Below, in pieces: positions 1 through 10,436 of a stretch of 64,000 nt of DNA. The translations under genes and the position numbers were made by a program. The stretch covers positions 5,234,223-5,298,222 of the forward strand of contig NC_057866.1 of assembly GCF_019393635.1 (NCBI RefSeq). Reading direction: 5' to 3'. The DNA comes from Dromiciops gliroides. Taxonomy: Eukaryota > Chordata > Mammalia > Microbiotheria > Microbiotheriidae. Every line of letters begins with the position of its first letter. Within the stretch, counting starts at the first letter, position 1. The notes under the pieces are model-generated. The model did no database searches, had not been told where the DNA came from, and worked only from the letters and a program-made list of their open reading frames with translations.

Positions 1-384
1 GAAAACAAGAAGCTCAAGCCTGACCTGCATGCAGCTATTACCCAAATTCACATGTACAAAGAACACTGGGTGCAGGGAAGATCTGGGGAGATTCCTTAGG
101 CTGGCACTCAAGCAGGACAGACAAATGGAGAAAGCCACCTTGTCGAAAATTAGGCAGGAGGAATAAGGGGACTAAGCATTATCTAGGAATTATCAAATGT
201 AAATTTTGTGTCTCATTTGGTTTCACTTCAACTGAGTGGCAGAAAATGCCTCAAGAAATTACCACCACACGTGGTCCTTTATGAACCATTTCATAGACAG
301 AAATGCAGATTTTATTTGAAGTTTCCTGATTTGATGACACCATGTGAAAGCATTTAGCGGGATCAAGGTTAAAAACATCCATAC
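1..384 (-). other. PPFIA1: Start of PPFIA1 intron 2
   Basis: The donor GTATGG at 384-379 begins this intron, which runs off the left edge. No repeat or other feature is recognised in it. Confidence 0.7.
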
Positions 385-648
385 CTGTGGGAGTGCAGTA
401 TTGAGCTGTCTCTGCAAGGAATCTCTTTCGTGGCCGACCTCATGCAACTTCCCCTGAGTCAAGGCAAGTGTTTCTTGAGTCTCTCTAAGGGTGTCTAGAA
501 GACGATCTCTTTCTTCCAACATGGAGACCATTAACTGTTCAAAATGTGAATCAGCATCTGGCTGTAATGGGGAACCAGAACCATGGCTCCCCCCTCCTCC
601 CGGGGGAATTTCTGCCTCACTGATGGTTGGCATCACCTCGCACATCAT
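385..648 (-). CDS. PPFIA1: PPFIA1 (liprin-alpha-1), first coding exon
   Basis: This 264-nt exon encodes the first 88 residues of liprin-alpha-1, a cytoplasmic scaffold that binds LAR-family receptor phosphatases, ELKS/ERC and GIT proteins at focal adhesions and presynaptic sites. The exon opens with ATGATG directly after an acceptor (TTTTATTTCCAG, AG at 650-649) and closes with CAG followed by a donor GTATGG at 384. It starts [13 protein letters not shown], has a Gly/Ser-rich stretch at residues 17-26, then [20 protein letters not shown], the beginning of the long N-terminal coiled coil, and ends QLNTALPQ in phase 0. The SEAE...GGGG...HGSGSP pattern is that of alpha-1; PPFIA2 to 4 differ there. 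The remaining exons lie left of the window. FADD lies upstream on the same strand, as in human. Paralogue choice rests on remembered family sequence, not a search. Confidence 0.95.
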
Positions 649-1763
649 CTGGAAATAAAAATTCAGATCATAATCATTAAATACAATCCTGGAGTCCAGT
701 AGCACTTTAAAACAATGCACAAACTCAATTTATTGCCACAAGTTACAATGACAAAGCCCCCTTTCGGGTAATGCTTTCTCTATGGACTCCCCAAACATCA
801 TGTGAACTGGGAAAACACAACAGGTACCAAACACCTAAAGGCCAAGAGAGCTCTAACTGAAGCAACACAGAAAAGACCGGTAAATGCTGAAGCTCAGTCA
901 TCACCTTTCACCAAGAGACAGATGATCATTATTTTTTTAAAAAGGGAAGCTGGTGAACTTTTTAAAAAGCAGTACTTTTCTTGGTTGCTGCTTTTTAAAA
1001 AGCTCCTTTTCCTACTTCCTGGTATAAAAAAAATCCCACAAAATATACCTGGCAGGCCGTCATCTTTCTAGAAGCCAATAGGAAAAATCGATCATTAGAC
1101 TGGACAAGGGCTGGAGAGGGCAGGTGGAGCCCCAGTTCTTGCGCTGGACTTGGCTCAATAACTCAAGAGGCGGGAGGGCACTGGCGCAGGGGCCGCTCAG
1201 CCTCACCCGTGGGAATGGGCCGTGGAAGCGGGGCGGAATAAAAGGCTGTGAAGGGATGAGAAGAGCGTCCGAGGGCGGCGTGAGGCAGGCGGGGCTCGTG
1301 CGGCCGGTCCCGGGACTGCGCGGGGCCCCCTCGGACAGGCCGTTCCGTGCTTGGAATCCAGGACGCAGGGAACCGACGGCGGCGACACAATAACCCGCGG
1401 TTCTGGCCCATGCGCCCCGAAGATCGGGGCCGCCGGGGGCTGGTCCCCCCTCTCCCTCCTGCCCCGGGCGGCTGAATGCGCCGAGTCGCTCCGGACCGCC
1501 CCCCCCCCCCCCGCACACAGTAGGCACCTACTAAGTGCCGGCCGACCCGGCAGGAGCGCTGCAGGGGGCCGGGCCGCGGGCAGCAGCCTCGGCTTCCCCC
1601 GGTCTGTGCCGCTGTCCGGGACCGGGGACTCCCGGAGGGAAGGGGGACCCCGCTCGGGGCCGGGTCCCCGCTCTCCGGTGCAAGTTGGCGTCCCGGCCGG
1701 GACGGGGAGCTCACCCCCTGCCTGGGTCCCGGCGCCCCCTGCCCGCCGCCGCCCGTCACTCAC
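649..1763 (-). other. PPFIA1: PPFIA1 intron 1
   Basis: The interval is bounded by the donor at 1763 and the acceptor at 650-649. The exon-1-proximal half is CpG-island sequence; the distal half is ordinary. It contains a perfect 15-bp inverted repeat at 958-972 and 988-1002. Open frames in the GC-rich part on both strands are low-complexity and not believed. Confidence 0.65.
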
Positions 1764-2050
1764 CTTGGCTCAGGGCCCGAGCCGGCGCCGGCGCCCAGGC
1801 GGAGCCCCCGAGGGGAGCCGAGGCCGCGGCCGCGCGGGGCTGAGGAGGAGGCTCGGCGGCCTGGCCAGAGCCCGGGCCCACTGCCCCGACCCCCGAGGCA
1901 GGCCGGCCCGCCCGCCCGCCTGCCCGCCTGCCCGCCTGCCCGCCGCGGCCGGACCCAGGAGCGGCGACGAGGAGGCGGCGGCGGCTGAGGAGGAGGAGCG
2001 GCGGGAGCGGGCCGGGCCGGGCCGGGACGCGCGTCATCCGCGTCATCCGC
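1764..2050 (-). other. PPFIA1: Probable noncoding exon 1 of PPFIA1 (5' UTR)
   Basis: On the minus strand the sequence reads GAGCCAAG followed by the consensus donor GTGAGTGACG, with the GT at 1763-1762, inside the CpG island and about 1.1 kb upstream of the coding exon acceptor. No start codon is needed here because translation begins at the first base of the next exon. The transcription start is not determinable by eye; the upper bound of 2050 is a guess based on the CRE-like cluster just upstream. The exon contains an 8-bp tandem repeat (CCTGCCCG on the plus strand, about 1906-1945). Exon boundary is well supported; exon start is inferred. Confidence 0.7.
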
Positions 2051-2129
2051 GCGTCACCCGTGGCGGCGGCGTCTCCGCGTCAGCGCCTCTGCGTCAGCGC
2101 GCAGACGTCCGCATCTGCGTGCGTGAGTT

Positions 2130-2560
2130 TGCGTACGCGCGCCTACATGCGCGCCTCCGCCTCGGCTCCCAGGGAGAGCCAGAGGAAGAGCCGGAGCTCC
2201 CTGGGGGTTGTGCGCGTGCGCGGAAGTTCCCAGGTGTGCGCTGGCGCTGAAGAGGAAGAGAGGTTCACGCCCACCATCCACCGCCCGGCACCCCGGGAGG
2301 GCTAGGCAAAAGTGCGCGTGCGCAAAACGACACACGCTTGCTTTTTGGGAAAGGAGAGGGAGGGAGGTTCTGGGACACCCGGGCTGTACGCCTGCGCGGA
2401 GCCACCGCGGCATGCTCTGGGAGAGAAGGTAAAGGAAACCTCCTAGGGCTCTCGGAAATTTTGTGCGCGTGCGCGCGCAGAGAAGCCCCGGAGTGTCCTG
2501 GGAGAGAAGAGGAAAGAAAAGGTTCCTGGGACATCTGCCGATGTGCGCGTGCGCCAACCA
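2130..2560. repeat. Degenerate tandem array with recurrent NRF1-type motifs
   Basis: GCGCGTGCGC occurs at 2212, 2314, 2465 and 2545, with a decayed CCTGCGCGG at about 2391. Successive sites are about 102, 76, 75 and 80 bp apart. Between them each unit carries a similar body: a GGGAGAG...GAAAGG purine stretch and a TTC(C)TGGGAC or TCCC(A/T)GG box. This makes it a diverged minisatellite of roughly 80-bp units at the upstream edge of the CpG island. GCGCATGCGC-like palindromes are the established NRF1 consensus; binding here is inference. Confidence 0.65.
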
Positions 2561-2574
2561 GCCCACCATCTCCT

Positions 2575-3230
2575 CTGGGGGAAGGGAAAGGAGGAGGGAG
2601 CGAAGAGCCTGAGACCAGAAGAGGAAAATTCACGGAAAGAAAGAATTTGGAAGAAGAATATAAAGAAAGGTGGAGGAAGTTACAGGGAGAGACAAGGAAA
2701 GAGAAAAAAAGAGAGGAGGAAGAGAGACGAAAAGCGGAGACAAGGAGAGGGAGGCTCGATCAAGGAAAGACGAAAAGGAGAAATAGATGGAAACAAAAGG
2801 AGAGAGAGAAAGAAGCAAAGATGGAGACAGAAAGGAGAAAGGGAAGAGAGACAAAAGAACGAGGAAATAAGGGCTAAAAGTGGGAAAGAACGGAAGGAGA
2901 AAGAAGCAAATTGGAGACAAGGAGAGGGACAGGAGGGACCGGGAAGAGAGAGAGGAAGGAGGGAGGTCAAGAAACTCTAGAAGTGGAAAGGCGTAGGAAG
3001 AGAAAAGGGGGAGCAAAAGTGGCAGCTGAAGAGGTGAAGTGAGGAGAAGGGAGTTAAGAGAGGGAGAGAGGAGGAAGGAGAGACAGGAAGAAGCTGTCCC
3101 CAGGCTGGGACTCGTTTTCTGAGGCTTCTAGAAAGAGGTTAAAAAGGGAAAAGCAGACGGAAGGGAAGACAGGCAGGAAAAGAGAATAAAGAGGGATAGA
3201 AAGAGAACTCCGTGTACAGCTTCCCAGTTT
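2575..3230 (+). repeat. Long polypurine tract (GA-rich)
   Basis: About 650 bp of the plus strand is almost all A and G, with irregular GGAAAG, GAGAGA and GGAGAAA words and few pyrimidines. It abuts the NRF1-type array. The apparent Lys/Glu/Arg-rich and Ser/Leu/Pro-rich reading frames are products of composition. Such purine-pyrimidine tracts can adopt triplex (H-DNA) structures. Confidence 0.8.
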
Positions 3231-3239
3231 ATCCAAAAG

Positions 3240-3815
3240 CTGCTGGGTGTAAGACCCTGCCCTCTAGGAACTGGTGATATATCAACACCTTCAGTTGGTT
3301 GACCAGACAAAGCCCTCCAGGGCATTGACTGCACTTTATAGAGGAAGAAGGAAGGTGACCGCAGGATTCAAAGCCTGCTCTCCGGACTCAAATTCAGTCT
3401 TCCTTTTAGAGATCTTAGCGGAGGAAGGAAGGAGAGAAGGATGGCTGTTATTAATCAGCTTTTCACTCAGCTTTCTAATCCATGACTGTAAGCCCTCAGG
3501 AGACACCTCCCAGCCCAGTTATGACTCAGCCTATTTTCTGCTTCTCCTAAGGGGTAGCTGGAGACTCCCTTTTGGCCTGATAAAGGGGAATAGAAGAAAA
3601 AATGCCTAAAGATCGTAGAATTGAGAGGGTTCTTACGGATCATCAAATATAACTACAGCCAGGCCCCAATTAGTGTGAACAGCAAATTGTCAAAAGCATC
3701 AGCATCTGCATGAAATGTGATAATTGTGGGAACTATAGTAATTGTTTCCAAAGGAACAGGGCAGTCAGATTTGAATAACAGGACTGCTTAAAGGGACTCA
3801 TTATTCACAATAATC
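3240..3815. other. No recognisable feature
   Basis: This is unique-looking or very old sequence with no convincing exon, motif or repeat. Confidence 0.4.
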
Positions 3816-3825
3816 AAAAACTGAC

Positions 3826-3954
3826 AGGGCAGGTAGGTGGCACAGTGGATAGAGCACTGGCCCTGGAGTCAAGAGTACCTGAGTTCAACTAGCTGTGTGA
3901 CCCTGGGCAAGTCACTTAACCCCAATTGCCTCACTAAAAAAAAACAAACAAAAA
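3826..3954 (+). mobile_element. tRNA-type SINE
   Basis: The SINE head and the internal TGTGACCCTGGGCAAGTCAC core are present, with a short internal deletion, a CCAATTGCCTCAC tail and an A-rich end. Target-site duplication AAAAACTGAC lies at 3816-3825 and 3955-3964. Confidence 0.85.
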
Positions 3955-4319
3955 AAAAACTGACTAGCTCATTGGACTCGGAACCTTGACCTGTAAGGAC
4001 TGCCCCAACCCTACCCCAACTCTAAGGAGAATTAAAAATCAGGTTGAGCCCCCTGCCCACTGTCTTTTTGTTCTCTGATTATAGTGAAACTCACCAGGAT
4101 AAGCACAAGCCTCTAGACAAGTCGGGGAGTTGCCCCCCCCCCCGCAAAGTTTATCAAATTCCACTATGTCAATCATAGTATTGGGGACAGAGCTAAGAGG
4201 GACCTTAGAAAGCACAGAGAAGAGAAAAAATTTACACAGTGTCAGTCGCACAAGCAGCCCTTTCCCTGGATAGTTCTTGGTTCTTGTCTGGGAAAAAGCC
4301 TTCTGACATGGGAGGATAG

Positions 4320-4500
4320 GTGGAAAGAGTCCTGATTCCAATCCTGCCTCTTATTTAATATTGTTGTCACTTCAAGCAAGTCACTACCTCCCTGGGCTTC
4401 AGTGTCTTCCTGTTTAAAATGAGAAGTTTGTACTAGGTGGTTTCTGAGATCCTCCCAACAGTTCTGGATCTCCTCCTCTACAACTCCATGATCCCAAACT
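4320..4500 (+). mobile_element. CORE-SINE/MIR remnant
   Basis: It has the MIR-like order: sample-phrase TCCTGATTCCAATCCTGCCTC, then CAAGTCACTACCTCCCTGGGC, TTCAGT...TTCCTG and AAAATGAGAAG. Degraded; ends are approximate. Confidence 0.6.
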
Positions 4501-4554
4501 GCAACTTCTCCCTCCCCCCACCCAAGTATAAGATGCTGGTGGGCAGAGTCCAAC

Positions 4555-4620
4555 ATCCTATTTGTCTTTGCTACCTTTACATAGTAGGTGCTTGATAAAT
4601 GTCTGTTAATGGATGAATTT
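4555..4620 (+). mobile_element. L2 3'-end remnant
   Basis: The classic L2 terminus TAGTAGGTGCTTGATAAATG followed by GAATGAA-like repeats is visible. Confidence 0.5.
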
Positions 4621-4639
4621 AGTAAATAGCAAAGCCAGT

Positions 4640-5477
4640 CACCATTTATTAAGCACCTCCTGTTTGCCAGGCACTCTGAGGATATATATATTCTACTTGG
4701 GGTTAGAAGGACAACTTGTAGCAAAATACAGACTAAAGACAACATAGTTTCCTGATGGCACTGAGGGGAGGGGAAGGGGATCAGGAGAGGTGTCCTGTAA
4801 AAAACAGGCACCTGAGCTGATTCTGCAAAGAGGCCAAGGTGAAGAGGAAGCACAGTACATGTGGGGAAGAGCCAGCCTCCGAGATGTGCATAGGCATGGA
4901 CATAGGAGAAGTAATGTTGAGTTCAGTCAACAGCACACAGCTCAGTTTGACCTGACCACAATAAGTGTGTGGACAAGAGTAATATGCCAAAAGGCACCAA
5001 GGCCAAATTGGTAAATACTAAAATGAAGAGTTTGTATTTTATCCTAGAGACAGTGCGAAGTCACTGATGATTTTTGACTGGGGGGTGTTGGCAGTATGGT
5101 CAAATCTGTGACAGGAATATTAACTTAGCCGCCATTTTGGAGAATGGAGAGGGTAAAGATTGGAAGACAGGTGACCCATAACGTGGTTGTAATCCTCTAT
5201 GAGAGATGCTAAGAGCCTGAACTGACCTGTGGTGGTGGTAATGATAGGGTGAGATGTTAGGGAAGGAGGCCTGACCAGATTACATAAGAAAATGGGATGA
5301 ATCAAGGAGGACTCCAGGGTGGCACACCTGGGTGATTGGGAGGATAGAAAGTGGAGGAAGGATGGGCTTCCATGGAAATATAATAGTTCTAGTTTGGATG
5401 TGTTACAATTGAGTTGCTAATGAGGCATCAGAGGTAAAAGTCTAGCAGGCAGACTGGAGTTAAGAAGACAGGTTAGG
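4640..5477 (+). repeat. Ancient interspersed repeat (split by an L1)
   Basis: It opens with ATTTATTAAGCACCT...CCAGGCACT and continues through a body resembling that at 15975-17040 (for example GAAGCCAGTGAAG / GAAGTCACTGATG followed by GGGG...ATGGTCA). It may continue beyond the L1 at 6512. The family name is not known to me. Confidence 0.45.
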
Positions 5478-6495
5478 CAGGAAGTTTTCTGATGAAGAAA
5501 TCAAAGCTATCTATTGCCATATGAAAAAATGCTCTAAATCACTATTGATCAGAGAAATGCAAATTAAAACAACTCTGAGGTACCACCTGACACCTATTAG
5601 ATTGGCTGATGTGACAAAAAAGGAAAATAATAAATGTTGGAGAAACTGTGGAAAAAATGGGACACTAATGAATTGTTGGTAGAGCTGTGAACTGATCCAA
5701 CCATTCTGGAGAGCAATTTGGAATTATGCCCAAAGGACTATAAAGCTATGCATATCCTTTGACCCAGCAATACCACTTTTGGGTCTTTTTCCCAAAGAGA
5801 TCATAAAAAAGGGAAAAGGACCCACATGTACAAAAATATTTATAGCTGCTCTTTTTGTGGTGGCAAGGAATTGGAAATTGAGGGGCTGCCCATCAATTGG
5901 GGAATGGCTGAACAAGTTGTGGTATATGAATATAATGGAATTCTATTGTGCTGTAAGAAACGATGAGCAGGAGGAGTTCAGAGAAACCTGGAAGGACTTT
6001 CATAAACTGATGATAAGTGAGATGAGCAGAACCAGAAGAACATTGTACACAGTGTCATCAACATTATGTGTTGATCAACTGTGATAGACTAGATTCTTCT
6101 CACCAATACAACCATACAAGAAAGTTCCAAAGGACTCATGATGGAAAGGGCTCTCCAAATCCAGAAGAAAAAAAAAAAAAAGAGAACTGTGGAATATGGA
6201 TGCTGATCGAACCATAGTATTTCTTTTATTTTTGGTGCTGTTTCTTTTCTTTTTTGAGGTTTTTCCTTTTTGCTCTGATTCTTCTCTTATAACATGACTA
6301 ATGCAGAAATGTGTTTAATGTTATTATATGTATGTATGTATATATAACCTATATCAGATTACCTGCTGTCTAGGGGAAGGGGGGAAGGAGGAGGGAGGGA
6401 GAAAAATTTGAAATTGGAAATCTTATAAAAACAAATGTTGAAAACTATTTCTACATGTAACTGGAAAATAATAAAATACTTTTATTAAAAAAAAA
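5478..6495 (+). mobile_element. 5'-truncated L1 (ORF2 C-terminus and 3' UTR)
   Basis: This is the last kilobase of a marsupial L1. The ORF2 C-terminal part is readable at about 5779-6084 (for example IGEWLNKLWYM and KIFIAALFVVA), followed by a 3' UTR with a G-rich purine tract and a poly(A) tail. A 16-bp target-site duplication AAGAAGAYAGGTTAGG lies at 5462-5477 and 6496-6511. Too truncated to be active. Confidence 0.9.
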
Positions 6496-6511
6496 AAGAA
6501 GATAGGTTAGG

Positions 6512-7390
6512 GCTGGGTATATCACTTTGGGATTCCTCTAAATAGAGACCGGAGGCTTGTTGGTATAACTGACTACAGAGCCATTCTTCAAGTCAGGAAG
6601 ACCTGAGGTCAAATTCCATCTCTGATACATATTGGCTGTGGGACTCTAGGCTACTCACTTCACCTTAGAGTGGCTCTTGGCAACTCTAACTCTTAATTGT
6701 AGAGAAGGTTCCACCCTAACTTTGTGAACTAAGTTTCTTCACCTGGAAGTTCCCTGCCTACATAGAAGGAACTATGGCATTGGGAGATGATGGGTTCCTA
6801 AAGAGAATGTTGAGGGAATACAAATCCCAGGACAGAGCTTTATGGGATGATCACATTTAAGGGGATGGAGCCAGATAATGGTCCTTCAAAGGAGGAGGAA
6901 GAGCATGGTGTTTGCTTGTTGTCTCCTGTTAGATTGTGAGCTCCAATAAATGTTTATAGATTTATAATTTTATAGTCAGACAGATAGGAGAGGGAAGATG
7001 AACAATGTTACTTAAGCCAAGTGATAACAGCACTGGAATGGGTGAATGATGATCAAAAAGGATGAAGGAAGATGGGGGGAGAGTATTTAGCCTGGAAGAT
7101 TCAAGGAGCATTGATACTTGTGGGAGTTCTTTAGCTGGGCACTGAGGTACCCAAGGATGAAAAGCAATTTAGTCTCTGCCCTCCAGGGGCTTACACTTTT
7201 GAAAGGAAATGATGAGATGAGGCATTTCCCCCTCCTAACTCTCCAGCAACTCCCTCAAATGGAGGACAGGAGGTGGAAGAGAACTTTCCAGCTGGGGTGG
7301 GGGGGACTGCTTAAAACCATCAAGCCTTATCAATAAATGCCTTTTACTAAGCACTTGCCTCCCTTTGGGAAAGGAGTAAGAATTAAGGTG
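6512..7390. repeat. Old repeat-derived sequence with a MIR core
   Basis: A CORE-SINE-like stretch lies at about 6565-6710 (AGTCAGGAAGACCTGAGGTC, GGGACTCTAGG). The rest seems to be the right half of the ancient repeat interrupted by the preceding L1. No gene is seen. Confidence 0.4.
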
Positions 7391-7393
7391 CTG

Positions 7394-7549
7394 GGGGCAG
7401 CTAGGTGGTGAAGTGGATAAAGCACCGGCCCTGGATTCAGGAGGACCTGAGTTCAAATCTGGCCTCAGACACTTGACACTAACTAGCTGTGTGACCCTGG
7501 GCAAGTCACTTAACCCTCATTGCTCCACCAAAAAAAGAAAAAAAAAAAG
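7394..7549 (+). mobile_element. tRNA-type SINE, full length
   Basis: Full-length copy with GGCAGCTAGGTGG head, CCCTCATTGC tail and A-rich end, flanked by AAGGTGCTG at 7385-7393 and 7550-7558. Confidence 0.9.
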
Positions 7550-7559
7550 AAGGTGCTGC

Positions 7560-8345
7560 ATCCAAAATAGAAGTCATTATCTTTCCTCCTAACCTCTCTC
7601 CTCCACACCTTCTCTATTATGGTAAAGGGCAATCAATACCTTTCTCCCAGGCCATCAGACACACCTCAGAGTCATCCTGGACTTACCATCTCTCACCCCC
7701 ATATTCAATATTCCCTACCTCACTTCAATCCAATTCAGTGCAAGTCATGACATCACCCCCATGTCATGGTCCTCTTCGAGAATGAAGGACAAACAATAAC
7801 TATCCAATGTGGTGCCAAGGCTTGTTGATTTCACCTTTGCAACATCTCTCCAATACCCTCCCTTCTCTCCTCGGAGACTGCCCAGACCCTGCAATGGGGC
7901 CCTCATCCCCTCACCCCTGGATTGGTGCGATCCCCGATGCGGGGTGAGGGGGGTTGGTTCTTTCCGCCTCTTCCCCTTCCCTACTCATGAATGAGTCTCC
8001 TGAAATGCGGGTCTGACCAAGCCACTCCCCCTGTTTGGCCTTCAAAGCCCATCACACCCTGCCCCCTCCTACCTTGCCAGTCTCTTCACTCTCGCCACAT
8101 TCTCTTCAGTCCAGTGCTTGCTAGCTCTCCCACAGAGGAGCTCTTCTCTTTCCAGCTTTCTCCTCCATAGAAGACCTTCCAGCCCTTGGACCCAGGCATT
8201 CTCTCTTGTTGCCCCCCCCCCCAGTGCATGTAATGTTCCCCAACTGCACCTCCTGTCTCTTCTGGCTTCCTTTAAGTCCCAGATAAGATCCCATCTGCTA
8301 CAGGAAGCCTTTCCCAATCCTACTGTCCCTGTCCATTGTTTGTTA
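7560..8345 (+). mobile_element. L2/CR1-type LINE fragment, 3' half
   Basis: The order of motifs (GTCATCCTGGACT, ATGGTGCCAAGG-like, TTTCACCTTTGCAACATCTC, TTTAAGTCCCAGATAAGATC, TACAGGAAGCCTTTCCCAA) is that of the 3' part of an L2-like element and matches 9318-10260 and 47640-48300. About 7740-7800 contains an RTE-like tail phrase (TGGTCCTCTTCGAGAATGAA), suggesting a nested insertion. No intact frame. Confidence 0.65.
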
Positions 8346-8355
8346 TTTATCCTGT

Positions 8356-8462
8356 GAGGCAGCTGGGTGGCGCTGTGGATAGAGCACTGAGCTTGGAATC
8401 AAGAAGGCGCATCTTCCTAAGTTCAAATCTGGTCTAAGAGACTTACTAGCTGTGTGACCCTG
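8356..8462 (+). mobile_element. tRNA-type SINE, 3'-truncated and diverged
   Basis: The copy starts GAGGCAGCTGGGTGGCGCTG and stops after TAGCTGTGTGACCCTG without a tail. No duplication is obvious, so this looks older than most copies here. Confidence 0.75.
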
Positions 8463-8751
8463 TTTGTCTCTCCTCCTACCTGCCTGGCCACCCCTTCTCT
8501 GTCTCCTTTGCTGGATCCTCCTCCAGATCATGCCCTCTGACCACAGGTGTCCCTCCAGGTTCTTCTCTCTCTCTCTCCTGTTTCATTTGGGGATCTCATC
8601 AGTTCCCATTGATCCAATTACCATCTCTAAGCCGATGATCTCAAATCTATCTATCCCCCCCCCCCAAACTGGCGTCTCCAAATGTCTTTCAGACACGTCG
8701 AGCTGGATGTCCAGTAGACATCTTGAACTCAGCATGTCCAAAATGAAATTT

Positions 8752-9315
8752 ATTGATCCCCAAAAGGAGAAAAAGACCTAATCGCACAAAAATATTCACA
8801 GCGGCTTTTTTGTGTGTGATGGCTTAGAATTGGAAATCAAGCTGTGGTACATGATAGTGATAGAATATTATCGTGCTCTTAGAAATGACAGAAAGGCCTG
8901 GAAAGACTTCTATGAACTGATGTAGAGTGAAGTGAGCAGAACCAGGAGAACATGGTGCACAGAGACGGCCATATTGTTTGATGCAGAACCGCGAAAGACA
9001 ACTATTCTCATCAATATAATGATCCCAGACAATCCCAAAGGACCAATGATGGAGCAGACTATCCACCTCCAAAGAAAGAACTGATATTGACGGAACACAG
9101 ACTGAAGCAGCCTAGTTTTCACTCTCGTTTTTTTCTTTTATTCAAGTTTTCTTGTACAAAATGATTAATATGGTAATGGTTTACATAATTGCACATATAT
9201 AACCCATATCTGATTGCTTACTGCCTCAGAGAAGGAGGGAGGAGGTGGGGGGAAGGAAGGAAGGATAAAATCTGGAACGCAAAACTAGAAATAAAAATGT
9301 TTATTATTTTTTAAA
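8752..9315 (+). mobile_element. 5'-truncated L1 inside the L2
   Basis: ORF2 C-terminal and 3' UTR sequence (AGAAATGACAGAAAGGCCTGG, TGAACTGATGTAGAGTGAAG) ending in ATAAAAATGTTTATTATT. AATGAAATT flanks both sides (about 8741 and 9319). Confidence 0.8.
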
Positions 9316-9967
9316 CAATGAAATTCATTGTCTTTTCTCCTATATCCTTCCCCCTCCACTCTTTCCATCCTCCTAGTCCCCCAGACTCCCAACCTAGGAG
9401 TCATCCTGGACTCCTTACTGTCACCTCCCAAATCCAATATGGTGCCAAGGCCTGTGAATTTCACCTTTGCAACAGATCTCAAAGACATCCCTTCCTATCC
9501 TCTGACACTGTCCCCACTGCACAACTGGACTATGGCAATAGCTGCCGAGGAATCTGCCTGCCTCAGATCTCTCCCCGCTCCAGTCCATCCTGTATTAAGC
9601 CACCAAAGTGATTTTCCTAAAATGCAAGTCTAACTATGTTCCTCCTGCCCCCAACTCCCTTGGTTCCCTTTCACCTCTAGGATAAAATACAAAATGAAGT
9701 GTTTGGCATTCAAAGCTCTTCATAACCTGTTCCCCTCCTGCCTTTTCAGTCTTCTTATAACTCAACATTGGGCAATCCTGTGACATTGGCCTCTCCTGGC
9801 TATTCCCAGAACAAAACACTCCAGGTCTTGGAACTAGGCATTTCCTCTGACTCCCTCCCATGCCTGGAATGCTCTCTTCTCAACTCCACCTAGGGCTTCT
9901 CTGACTTCCTTTAAGTCCCAACTAAAATCCCATCATCTTCTACAGGAAGCCCTTTCCAACTGCTCTT

Positions 9968-10058
9968 TTTTTTTTTTTTTTTTTTTTGCTGGGCAATGAG
10001 GGTTAAGTGACTTGCCCAGGGTCACATAGCTAGTAAGTGTCATGTGTCTGAGACTGGA
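9968..10058 (-). mobile_element. tRNA-type SINE, 5'-truncated, antisense
   Basis: A T-run is followed by the inverted tail and CORE (GTTAAGTGACTTGCCCAGGG). A 14-bp duplication TTCCAACTGCTCTT lies at 9954-9967 and 10059-10072. Confidence 0.9.
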
Positions 10059-10436
10059 TTCCAACTGCTCTTAATGCCAGTGTCTACCCTCTCTTGATTA
10101 TTTATTATTTATCCTGTATATAGCTTGTTCATACATATCTGTTTGCTTCCCTCTCCCGCATTAGATTGGGAGCTCCCAGAGGACAGGAACAGTCTGTTTA
10201 CTCTTTTTATATTTCTAGCACTTAGCATATTCTGAATAGATGTTTATTGACTGTTAACTTTGTATTAGACAGCCAAAAAAAAATCACCAAAATGGATCTA
10301 GCCAGCAAGATTAAATGAATGCATAGATCTACAAACAGATGAACAGGGAGACATTTTTGTTTCAATACCTCTGTTAAGGATGTGGTGTAAGCCATCATTC
10401 AGTCCTTTAACAAACACTTTTTAAAGTCAAAGAAGA

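Larger units (their letters stand above)
1090..2560. promoter_or_regulatory. PPFIA1: CpG island promoter of PPFIA1
   Basis: The region is strongly G+C-rich with very frequent CpG, in sharp contrast with the CpG-poor flanks. It covers the exon 1 donor and presumably the transcription start. TGACG-type CRE half-sites cluster on the minus strand at about 2036-2060, with GCGTCAGCGC and GACGTC at 2088-2109. NRF1-type GCGCGTGCGC sites recur further upstream. No TATA box is apparent, as is usual for CpG-island promoters. Confidence 0.85.
8463..10260 (+). mobile_element. L2/CR1-type LINE fragment interrupted by L1 and SINE
   Basis: The segment from 8463 holds the reverse-transcriptase-distal part (CATCTTGAACTCAGCATGTC) and resumes after an L1 at 9316 with GTCATCCTGGACTCCTTACTG, continuing to the TTAGATTGGGAGCTCC and AGATGTTTATTGA terminus. 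This reconstructs one older LINE copy later split by two insertions. Reading frames are broken. Confidence 0.7.

Noticed and set aside
1351..2250. Plus-strand open frame of 299 codons in the CpG island
   Set aside because: It is antisense to the PPFIA1 5' region, rich in Arg, Gly, Ala and Pro from base composition, and has no recognisable domain. Stop codons are rare in GC-rich DNA, so its length is not evidence.
2338..2980. Lys/Glu/Arg-rich frames on the plus strand and Ser/Leu/Pro frames on the minus strand
   Set aside because: They are direct translations of the polypurine tract.
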